The notes beneath the pieces are model-generated. The model was not told the DNA's origin. It searched no databases and saw only the letters and a program-made list of their open reading frames with translations. 10,102 nt of DNA, taken from NCBI GenBank assembly GCA_004557035.1, contig SFFB01000045.1:1-10102 (forward strand), in the 5' to 3' direction. Source of the DNA: Bacteroidales bacterium. GTDB lineage: Bacteria > Bacteroidota > Bacteroidia > Bacteroidales > Bacteroidaceae. The position numbers were made by a program, and so were the translations under genes. Shown piece by piece: positions 1 to 5,930 of the stretch; position 1 is the first letter of the stretch, and the number at the start of each line of letters is the position of its first letter.

Positions 1-555
1 ACCCCTCTGCGAGTATGCAAGAATCAGAGGATCCATATTCACAAGACTTTTACGGGAATCGCACAAAGAGGCAAATGCTCCATGGGCTGGTTCTTTGGAT
101 TCAAACTCCACCTGATATGCAACGAGAAGGGAGAATTGCTCAATTTTATGATAAAACCATGTGATGTGTATGATCGGAAACCTCTTGAATATAAAGCTTT
201 TGTCGAATTCATATATGGAAAGTTCGTCGGTGACAAAGGGTACATTGGCAAGCACCTTTTCGAAAGACTTTTTGTGGATGGCATACAACTTATCACGAAA
301 CTCAAAAGTAACATGAAGGGGGCTTTGATGTCCGTGTCCGACAAACTGCTTCTCAGGAAGAGGGCTATCATTGAGACTGTGAATGACGAGCTGAAGAATA
401 TTGCGCAAGTTGAGCATTCAAGACATAGAAACTTTGATGATTTCGTAGTCAACCTTCTGGGAGGCATAGCTGCCTACTGCTACTTCCCAAAGAAACCGAC
501 AATAAGAGTACAGACCGTGGATAGTTCAAATGACAGACAGCTTACTTTATTCTAA
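1..555 (+). CDS. IS982-family transposase, 5' end outside window
   Basis: DDE transposase that would cut and join the ends of its own insertion sequence. The reading frame is open from the first base of the window to a TAA at 553-555, giving 184 visible residues. Family members are about 290-300 residues, so roughly the first third is off the left edge. The translation begins with TPLRVCKNQRIHIHKTF and runs through CSMGWFFGFKLHL, GDKGYIG (aspartate at visible residue 78, likely the second catalytic acid) and RKRAIIETVNDELKN (glutamate at visible residue 125, likely the third). The first catalytic aspartate lies outside the window. The ATG at 82 is internal, because the frame and the family similarity both continue upstream of it. 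No stop or frameshift is visible, so this copy could be intact. It is clearly more AT-rich than the host genes and on the opposite strand, as expected for a recent arrival. Family assignment is from recalled sequence pattern. Confidence 0.9.
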   Translation, partial: TPLRVCKNQRIHIHKTFTGIAQRGKCSMGWFFGFKLHLICNEKGELLNFMIKPCDVYDRKPLEYKAFVEFIYGKFVGDKGYIGKHLFERLFVDGIQLITKLKSNMKGALMSVSDKLLLRKRAIIETVNDELKNIAQVEHSRHRNFDDFVVNLLGGIAAYCYFPKKPTIRVQTVDSSNDRQLTLF

Positions 556-580
556 AGTATATTCATCGAACTCACGTTAA
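1..580 (+). mobile_element. IS982-family insertion sequence, right portion
   Basis: This is the 3' part of an insertion sequence: the transposase gene plus a short tail after its stop codon. The left end is off the window, so the terminal inverted repeats and target duplication cannot be matched here. The right boundary near 580 is an estimate. In IS982-type elements the end lies shortly after the transposase stop, and the segment 568-580 (tcgaactcacgtt) is a plausible terminal repeat, after which the sequence becomes host-like with a hairpin at 589-624. The boundary could be off by tens of bases. Confidence 0.6.
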
Positions 581-583
581 AAT

Positions 584-629
584 AACAACATTGCCCCGCC
601 TTGTAGTTTCAAGGCGGGGCAATGATGTT
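584..629 (-). terminator. Strong hairpin terminator after the GH84 gene
   Basis: Bases 589-602 (cattgccccgcctt) are the exact reverse complement of 611-624, giving a 14-bp GC-rich stem with an 8-base loop. After one mismatched pair, four more pairs (584-587 with 626-629) extend the stem. On the minus strand the hairpin starts about 30 bases past the GH84 stop codon and is followed by TTGTTATTTTAA, a moderately T-rich run, so it most likely ends the cyuA-GH84 transcript. On the plus strand the downstream run is only tgttta, but the stem may also stop transcription coming out of the insertion sequence. Confidence 0.85.
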
Positions 630-652
630 TAGAGGGGAATGACGGATGGGCG

Positions 653-3553
653 TCAGAACATTACTTGTGTGGCCTGCTGCCAGCCGTTGCCTTTGATGAC
701 GAGCACATACTGGCCGTGGTCGAGGCCGGCGGTGGAGATGACGTCAAGACCGCGGGATGAGCGGACTGCGCGGCCCTGGAGGTCGACGAGACGAAGCTCT
801 TGCAGACCGGTGGCACCGTTCACGCGGATGGCGTTGTCGGTCACGGTGTAGGTGAGCACGGCGTTGCCGACGGTTTCACCGATGCCCGTGGAGCGGGGCG
901 AGAGCGAGATGGTGAAGAGGTAGCTCTCTGCGCGCTCTGTGCCTGTCTTGCCGATGCGGTTGCTGCTGACGGTCCAGAAGTTGGTGCCGGCATCGCCGCC
1001 GTTGCGGATGGCAAACAGGCCGCCTACTTCGTCGAGTTCGTAGGTGTTCCAAGAAGCGAGGTAACTGTTGGTGCCAAACTCACCCTTCTCGTTGATGTAG
1101 CGGCTATCGGCAGCCGAAACAATCTTATAGCGCTTGGAGGTGGCATCGACGGTAATGATCCACTCTTGCGACTTGGTGCTGTCGGTAGCCTTCTTGGCCT
1201 TGAATTGCGGGTAGCCGCCTGAGCCTTGAATGGCGGTGTTGGTGAGAGCGAGGTCGCCCACGGTGATGCAGTAGGTTTTGTCGGCTTCAATCACAGGATA
1301 AGTCTTTTCTTCGTCTGTGGGCTGGATTTCGAAGATAAAGTTTGAGGGATTGTAGGTCGTGTTGGAGCCTTTGCTGATTTGGATGTTCGAGGCCGTCCAA
1401 TAGGCGTTGCCAGCGCTGCCTGCGTTTTGGATGGCATAACGGTTGTTGAGGCGATAGATATTATAGGAGTGCCAAGCCGGGTCGTAGGGGTTGGTATTGT
1501 CACTCACTGTAAAGACACCGTTCTCGTTGATGTAGCGGCCGTCTTGTGCGTTGGTGATTTTGTAGCGACTTGTCTCGGCGTCTTGTTTGATGTTCCACAC
1601 TTGGCGCTGGGGCTTGACGTCGTCCACCGTAGTCTTGAAGATGGGGTAGCCACCTGTGTTGCCGTCGGAAGTGTTGGTGAGCCAGCGGTTGTTGTATTTG
1701 ATGAAATAAGCGCCATCGTCGAGCACCACGGCAGGGAAGACGTCAAGGCGATAGTCAAAGCGGCTCTTGTAGTCGCTGACAAGCTGGTTGAGTTCAGACT
1801 TAAGGAAAGGCTCCACATACTGAGCGCCCACCACGGGGTGAGGGTGCACAATCGAGCCTGGGAAGTCGCGCGAAACCACGTCCTTCTGCAGCGTCTGGAG
1901 CGAGTCAATCATGAGATAGGTGGCGATAAAGTTCTCAGGGTCTTCGTTAGCGAGGAAGGTGTGAAGGTTCATGACGAGCTGTCCGCGCTCGCCGATGTAT
2001 TTCATCACCTGTACCCACGGTGTGATTTCGCCCATCATTTCTGGTTCGTCGGTGGCCGTGAGCAGTTCGTTGGCGGCCATGAGGATGGTGTCAAACTCTG
2101 CCTTCATGTCGGCCACGGCTTGGGCGTTGTATCCCTCGGCTTTGGCGGCTTCGTATTTGGCCAGTGCCACGCGGAAGGCGGCAGACTCGCCTTCGCGGCG
2201 CAGACCGTGGGTGGTGACACCGAGGTCCACGTTGTGCTCGCAGAAGGTGCGGAAAGCCCAAGTGTGTGTGGGCATCAATTCCTTCATAGCCAGTTCCCAC
2301 GAGGCGGCGTCGTCATATTCGGCCATGTTCCATGTGTAGTCGGCAATGCTGAAGAGCGACACCTTTGAGGCTTCGGCATATTCCATAGGGTTGGAGGCAA
2401 AACCGCTGAGCTGCTCGGCGATGTTAAGGTCGTTGCCGTAGGTGCGGCCCATAAGCAGGTGAGAGCTGCAATAGTCGGTGACGGGATAGTTGAGCCAGAT
2501 GAAAGCGTTGCGGCCAATCTGGGCGTTGATCCAGTCCATATCGCTCTTGTTGATCATATCGACCACGCTGTTGCCGGTCCACATGATGCGCACTTCGGGA
2601 TACATTTGCGAGCCGAGCGTAGTGAGGTAGGTGCCGCTGGTCCAGCTGCGGTTGTATTGTGTCGGGCACATGATGAGCGGTGCCACGTCGTTGTGTTTTT
2701 TGACAAACTCGTCGGTGATGAAGTTGAGCAGTCCGGCCTGCTTGTCGGCCTTTTCGCCTTCACCGTAGATGTCGTCGAAGAAGACGGCAAAGGTACGCAC
2801 ACCGGCGTCATACATTTTCTCGAGTTTGTTCACCACGTTGAGGCTGTCGGCGTTGGTCCACTGGATGTCGTTGCCCGGGTGGATGGCCCAGACAAACTGA
2901 ACCTTGTTTTTGGCGGCCTCGGCCACGAGTTCCTTAATGACGGCCAGTTCGGCGGCAGGGTAGGGCTCGCGCCAGCGTGCACGGTGGTAGGGGTCGTCTT
3001 TAGGACCGTAGACATAGATGTTCATTTTGTTGCGGCCGTAGAACTGGAACTGGCGTTTGCGGTCGGTAGTGCTCCAAGGGTTGCCATAGAAACCTTCGAT
3101 GGCGCCACGCTCGAGCACGTCGGGCCAGTCGGTCACCGTGGCCGACATCACTTGCGGCTGAGCGGCGATGCGCAAGAACGTCTGCACGCCATAGTAGGTG
3201 CCGACAGAGTCGTTACCGGCAATGACCACACCCTCTGGGCTGACGCTCAGATAATAGCCTTGGGCCTTGTTGGGGATGAGGCTCTCGACGCTGCTCACGG
3301 CTGCATCGCCGCGCTCACCTATGGTGATGCTGACGCCGGTAGTGCCAATGGTCAGGTTGTCGCCCAGCAGGGCCACGGCGTCGGCATCGGCCGTTTCGCC
3401 GCCGGTGAGCACATAAGAGTCGGGACTTGCAAAAGCCTCGGCGCCCCACGTGATGTTGTGAGGCCGCGGCGAGATGTCCACTACCTGAGCGCTAACAGAG
3501 CCGCTGAGGCCGCCGAGCGCCAGAATTGAAAGGGAAACTAAGGTTTTCTTCAT
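653..3553 (-). CDS. Secreted GH84 beta-N-acetylglucosaminidase (O-GlcNAcase type) with sorting tail
   Basis: A 966-residue glycoside hydrolase family 84 enzyme that removes terminal beta-linked N-acetylglucosamine by substrate-assisted catalysis. Visible layout: signal peptide 1-22 (MKKTLVSLSILALGG through SVSA); hexosaminidase-like N-domain about 25-145; catalytic barrel about 148-430 starting RGAIEGFYGNPW; helical domain about 430-600; two related accessory repeats at about 613-746 and 758-885; C-terminal beta-sandwich sorting domain about 892-966. The catalytic pair is D260-D261 in FFDDIYGEG. By alignment to Bacteroides thetaiotaomicron BtGH84 from memory, the other active-site residues are also present: K185, Y300, W353, N355, D360 and N388. 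The active site therefore looks intact. BtGH84 is about 737 residues with a different C-terminal domain. The tail suggests export and surface attachment or release through type IX secretion. The ATG at 3551-3553 directly precedes the signal peptide. It lies 17 bp after the upstream gene, so co-transcription is likely. Older annotations of this family say hyaluronidase; that substrate is not implied here. Confidence 0.95.
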   Translation of the reverse strand: MKKTLVSLSILALGGLSGSVSAQVVDISPRPHNITWGAEAFASPDSYVLTGGETADADAVALLGDNLTIGTTGVSITIGERGDAAVSSVESLIPNKAQGYYLSVSPEGVVIAGNDSVGTYYGVQTFLRIAAQPQVMSATVTDWPDVLERGAIEGFYGNPWSTTDRKRQFQFYGRNKMNIYVYGPKDDPYHRARWREPYPAAELAVIKELVAEAAKNKVQFVWAIHPGNDIQWTNADSLNVVNKLEKMYDAGVRTFAVFFDDIYGEGEKADKQAGLLNFITDEFVKKHNDVAPLIMCPTQYNRSWTSGTYLTTLGSQMYPEVRIMWTGNSVVDMINKSDMDWINAQIGRNAFIWLNYPVTDYCSSHLLMGRTYGNDLNIAEQLSGFASNPMEYAEASKVSLFSIADYTWNMAEYDDAASWELAMKELMPTHTWAFRTFCEHNVDLGVTTHGLRREGESAAFRVALAKYEAAKAEGYNAQAVADMKAEFDTILMAANELLTATDEPEMMGEITPWVQVMKYIGERGQLVMNLHTFLANEDPENFIATYLMIDSLQTLQKDVVSRDFPGSIVHPHPVVGAQYVEPFLKSELNQLVSDYKSRFDYRLDVFPAVVLDDGAYFIKYNNRWLTNTSDGNTGGYPIFKTTVDDVKPQRQVWNIKQDAETSRYKITNAQDGRYINENGVFTVSDNTNPYDPAWHSYNIYRLNNRYAIQNAGSAGNAYWTASNIQISKGSNTTYNPSNFIFEIQPTDEEKTYPVIEADKTYCITVGDLALTNTAIQGSGGYPQFKAKKATDSTKSQEWIITVDATSKRYKIVSAADSRYINEKGEFGTNSYLASWNTYELDEVGGLFAIRNGGDAGTNFWTVSSNRIGKTGTERAESYLFTISLSPRSTGIGETVGNAVLTYTVTDNAIRVNGATGLQELRLVDLQGRAVRSSRGLDVISTAGLDHGQYVLVIKGNGWQQATQVMF
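899..1717 (-). repeat. Two tandem ~130-residue accessory domain repeats within the GH84 gene
   Basis: Copy 1 (about 1316-1717, residues 613-746) and copy 2 (about 899-1282, residues 758-885) share an ordered set of motifs: Y-I/C-I..., LTNT, GGYP-F-K, Q-W-I, RYKI, RYINE-G-F, W-Y-L, FAIRNGG/YAIQNAG, GN-YWT or TNFWT, and a closing F-F/T-I. The copies have diverged clearly, but short DNA stretches are still the same, for example ttctcgttgatgtagcgg near 1088 and 1524. The Q-W motif and repeated aromatic/glycine pattern resemble ricin-type beta-trefoil carbohydrate-binding modules, which would help hold the enzyme on a glycan. This fold is my inference. Confidence 0.75.
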
Positions 3554-3570
3554 TTTGATGCTGTATTGGA

Positions 3571-4878
3571 TTATTGGTTTTTTCCTTTGTGAGTCATAAT
3601 GTCGAGCACGAGACGGTCGGTCTCGTTCATGGCGTCGGCGCCGATGGAGACGAGGTTACGGATGCTGCGGTCCACATCGTCGTCGATGATGCCCTCCACG
3701 GCGGAGACACACTCGCCCTGCATGGCCAGCATGGCCGAGAGTACGGCCGTGCTCACGCCGGTAGTGAGTTTGAGCGCACAACTTGGCTTGGCGCCGTCGC
3801 AAATCATACCGGTGAGATTGGCTATCATATTTTTTACTGCTGCCGACACTTCGGCATATCCGCCGCCCATAAGCAGCGTGATGCCGCAACTTGAGCCGGT
3901 GGCAGCCACCACACATCCACACAGCGCCGAGAGGGTGCCGAGATGTTGTTTGATATAGATGGCCGTGAGGTGGCTGAGCATGAGCGCACGCGTGAGTTCT
4001 TCCTGCGTGTTGTGGTTCTCGCGCGCAAACACCACCACGGGGTTGGTGGCACAGATGCCTTGGTTGCCCGAGCCTGAATTGCTCATCACCGGTATCATGG
4101 CCCCTGCCATACGGGCGTCGCAGGCCAGCGCCGTGCTGGAGAGTATGTGGGAAAAGATGCTTTCGCCCATAATGCCGCGTCCCAGCGGCCGCGACAAGGC
4201 TTTGCCCAGACGGTGGCCGTAGTTGCCTTCAAGCGACTGCCGTGCGGCGGCGTCGTTAAGTCTCCGGGCCTCGTCTATGAAACTGATTTCGTCAAGCGGT
4301 GCAGTGGTGGCATAGTCAAACACCTTTTTCAAGGAGAGTTGCGGATCGTCGCCTTCTTTAGCCTCGCCGTCGGTGCCGGTGGCCACGGGCGTGTCGCAGA
4401 GTGGCTGTCCGTCTCTTTCGAGTCTGACGAAATGCGTATGTTCGCAGGCAATCACGGCCAGAGCCTTGTGCCCGTCGGCCGTTTTGAGTTCGGCCTCCAC
4501 ATAGAGTTTGCTCGGGGCGTCGGCGGCCAGGGTGATGGAGATGGCGCCTGAGTGGACGAAGGCCTTGCCGCGTTCCACGTCTTCGGGGCGACAGTCGCGC
4601 AGACATTCCAGTCCATATTCCGACCGTCCCACCAAGACGCCCAGGGCCACGGCAATGGGGAGTCCCACCATACCCGTGCCCGGAATGCCCACGCCCATGG
4701 CGTTTTTCAAAATATTGGCACTCAGACGTATGTCTACGCTGCAGGGCGTCTGCGAGAGTAATTCGCGGGCCTTGCTTACGGCCAAGGCCACACAGATGGG
4801 TTCGGTGCAACCCATGGCCGGAACCACTTGGCGGCGCACCAGTCGGGCTATGTCGTTTCTTTCTTTTTGTGAGAGCAT
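3571..4878 (-). CDS. cyuA: UPF0597/CyuA-family L-cysteine desulfidase
   Basis: A 435-residue cytoplasmic protein of the UPF0597 family (E. coli YhaM/CyuA; archaeal cysteine desulfidase), related to the alpha domain of iron-sulfur L-serine dehydratase. Characterised members break L-cysteine into pyruvate, ammonia and sulfide using a [4Fe-4S] cluster. Family signatures are VVPAMGCTEP near the N-terminus, GTGMVGLPIAVALG (67-80) and the SGSGNQGICATNPVV glycine-rich segment (268-282). Likely cluster cysteines are C24, C276 and one of C320/C322; C331, C360 and C367 are also present. Length is normal for the family. The ATG at 4876-4878 gives the expected N-terminal MLSQKERNDIARLV start. No cysteine transporter lies beside it, unlike the E. 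coli cyuPA arrangement; instead it precedes a secreted GH84 enzyme by 17 bp and follows a small AraC-type regulator gene by 146 bp. Family assignment is firm; cysteine as the true substrate is inferred, and L-serine or a related amino acid is possible. Confidence 0.88.
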   Translation of the reverse strand: MLSQKERNDIARLVRRQVVPAMGCTEPICVALAVSKARELLSQTPCSVDIRLSANILKNAMGVGIPGTGMVGLPIAVALGVLVGRSEYGLECLRDCRPEDVERGKAFVHSGAISITLAADAPSKLYVEAELKTADGHKALAVIACEHTHFVRLERDGQPLCDTPVATGTDGEAKEGDDPQLSLKKVFDYATTAPLDEISFIDEARRLNDAAARQSLEGNYGHRLGKALSRPLGRGIMGESIFSHILSSTALACDARMAGAMIPVMSNSGSGNQGICATNPVVVFARENHNTQEELTRALMLSHLTAIYIKQHLGTLSALCGCVVAATGSSCGITLLMGGGYAEVSAAVKNMIANLTGMICDGAKPSCALKLTTGVSTAVLSAMLAMQGECVSAVEGIIDDDVDRSIRNLVSIGADAMNETDRLVLDIMTHKGKNQ

Positions 4879-5024
4879 AAAGTGGGGAAAATTATTGGAG
4901 CAATAAGTCTTTCGGGGGCATTATGCCGAAGGGTGCCCCGAGCAGGCTTCTGCAGCTGCCCATTGTGGTTTGGGGCTGTACGGCAAGGCCGCTCATTGAC
5001 TTATGGTTTCGTTGTCTGTGGGCG
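4879..5024 (-). other. 146-bp leader upstream of cyuA with competing short pairings
   Basis: No good TAnnTTTG promoter box is visible here; the nearest is TAATTTTC close to the cyuA start. On the minus strand a central CGGGGCA (plus positions 4934-4940, tgccccg) can pair either with an upstream GCCCC (plus 4972-4976) or with the downstream TGCCCC (plus 4915-4920). There is no convincing T run, so this is not a clear terminator. The simplest reading is read-through from the regulator gene into cyuA, with possible leader structure. Weak evidence. Confidence 0.25.
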
Positions 5025-5435
5025 TCAAACCGTTTTGGCGTCGGTGCCGGTCAGCCGGTATTGCCGAGGAGTGGTGTCGTAGGCTTTCTTAAAAGCCAGA
5101 TAAAAAGCCTGTCGCGACGAAAAGCCTGCCATAAGGCCGATTTCTTCGGCCGTCATATTGGCATAGTGCGCGCTCCGTAACATCTTGCAGGCGTCGCGCA
5201 GACGAAATCCGTTGACCAAGGTGTTGTAGTTATCGCCCGAGCCCAATGCGATGGCGGCGGCGAGATAGCGTTTGTCCGTACCGAGGTCGGCGGCCAACTG
5301 AGCGGCCGAATAGTTGGGGTCGCGATAGCGTTTGCCTTCGATGAGACGGGCAAGGATGTCGACATAGATTTTGTCGGCTTTGTCGGCTTTGACTTTGGCG
5401 TGATAGGCTGGTGTTTTCTTTTGCGTGTTTTTCAT
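5025..5435 (-). CDS. Small sensorless AraC-type HTH regulator
   Basis: A 136-residue DNA-binding protein consisting almost only of an AraC/XylS-type double helix-turn-helix domain. A lysine-rich N-terminus (MKNTQKKTPAYHAKVKADK) leads into the first HTH (about 43-64, YSAAQLAADLGTDKRYLAAAI) and the second (about 93-126, including MTAEEIGLMAGFSSRQAFYLAF and TTPRQYR). It has no ligand-binding, receiver or membrane domain, so any signal would have to come from a partner or from its own expression level. The frame stays open upstream to 5615, but I chose the ATG at 5435. A promoter matching the Bacteroidota -7 consensus sits at 5507-5514, about 70 bp upstream, and the extra 60 upstream residues look like untranslated leader. 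The next gene on the same strand is cyuA, and regulation of the cyuA-GH84 pair is a reasonable guess. Which genes it controls cannot be read from the sequence. Confidence 0.85.
   Translation of the reverse strand: MKNTQKKTPAYHAKVKADKADKIYVDILARLIEGKRYRDPNYSAAQLAADLGTDKRYLAAAIALGSGDNYNTLVNGFRLRDACKMLRSAHYANMTAEEIGLMAGFSSRQAFYLAFKKAYDTTPRQYRLTGTDAKTV
5370..5387 (-). repeat. Two in-frame copies of a 9-bp repeat in the HTH gene
   Basis: The unit tttgtcggc occurs at 5370-5378 and again at 5379-5387, followed by a partial third (tttgac). It encodes the KADKADK stretch in the basic N-terminal arm of the regulator. Copy-number change here would keep the frame and lengthen or shorten the arm by three residues. 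Confidence 0.7.
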
Positions 5436-5506
5436 TGGTAAAGGTCTGACGGCACGAGGGCCGTTAGTGTCATAAATGTAGCCGTATCGACATAAGGTTG
5501 TGAAGG

Positions 5507-5530
5507 CAAAGGTACGATAATTTTGACAAA
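5507..5530 (-). promoter_or_regulatory. Bacteroidota-type promoter for the HTH regulator
   Basis: On the minus strand the sequence reads TTTGTCAAAATTATCG followed by TACCTTTG (plus 5507-5514), an exact match to the TAnnTTTG -7 box of the Bacteroidota primary sigma factor. The nearest upstream TTTG (plus 5527-5530) is only 12 bases from the box, shorter than the usual ~19-21, so the -33 element is weak or different. The predicted start near 5500 leaves a leader of about 65 bases before the ATG at 5435. Confidence 0.65.
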
Positions 5531-5652
5531 CGCGATTTTTTAGGCCAAGAAATGTGGGAGGGGCCGGAAAAAGTGCCACGGACGAAAAAAACGGGACGAT
5601 AGGCAGAAGCCGCACCCGGACCTTCGGAGCCGTCTCGACTCTGTGTTGTCTT

Positions 5653-5682
5653 TTTGTTTTACGCCTTTCGGCCTTAACTTTG
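5653..5682 (+). promoter_or_regulatory. Orphan plus-strand Bacteroidota-type promoter
   Basis: TTTG at 5653-5656, an 18-base spacer, then TAACTTTG at 5675-5682: an exact TAnnTTTG -7 box with a -33 element near the expected distance. A transcript would start around 5688 and run at once into the hairpin at 5695-5725, toward and antisense to the 3' end of the HAD gene. No credible coding sequence follows. It could make a short RNA, an antisense transcript, or be a chance match. Confidence 0.4.
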
Positions 5683-5694
5683 AGGTAAGAAATA

Positions 5695-5725
5695 AGCGGA
5701 GAAGGCCGATTTGGCCTTCTCCGCT
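5695..5725 (-). terminator. Hairpin terminator after the pgi-HAD unit
   Basis: Bases 5695-5707 (agcggagaaggcc) are the exact reverse complement of 5713-5725, a 13-bp stem with a 5-base loop. On the minus strand it is followed by TATTTCTTACC, a T-rich tail. It lies about 205 bp past the HAD stop codon, so the transcript would have a long 3' untranslated tail. On the plus strand the run after the stem (ctgtttgag) is a poor terminator tail. Confidence 0.8.
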
Positions 5726-5930
5726 CTGTTTGAGAGAGTTGCGGGGCTAAGGACGGGATTTTCTGTCCCTATTCCAGAAAAAACTGTCCTTATGCCCGTT
5801 TTTGTTTCCCCTGTTTTTGACGTTTCAAAAGCGTTTTGGCGTGACTTTTGGGCTTATTTCCTGCCCTCGTGTCTGCCATCTCGTTGCGGCAGAAAGTTTT
5901 GTGTGAAAAAAACTTTTTGTGGCGTCACTT

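Larger units (their letters stand above)
5436..5930. other. 495-bp gene-free region between the HAD and HTH genes
   Basis: Going from right to left it holds four things. First, about 205 bp (5726-5930) with no recognisable gene, containing two short near-direct-repeat pairs: ctgtccctattcc/ctgtccttatgcc at 5763 and 5784, and tggcgtgacttt/tggcgtcacttt at 5837 and 5920. Second, the hairpin terminator at 5695-5725. Third, a plus-strand promoter-like sequence at 5653-5682. Fourth, the regulator's own promoter at 5507-5530 with its leader. An open frame on the plus strand from 5711 crosses into the HAD gene and looks like chance. Confidence 0.7.

Noticed and set aside
39..467. Minus-strand open frame within the transposase.
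   Set aside because: The plus-strand frame matches IS982 transposases throughout; the opposite frame is a by-product.
1379..3529. Long open frames on the plus strand opposite the GH84 gene (1379-2368 and 2459-3529).
   Set aside because: They mirror the codon pattern of the GC-rich GH84 gene, show no recognisable family, and the GH84 frame is strongly supported across the same bases.
5436..5615. A longer start for the HTH regulator, adding 60 N-terminal residues.
   Set aside because: The extra segment spans an exact TAnnTTTG promoter box at 5507-5514 and looks like leader; the ATG at 5435 fits the family better.
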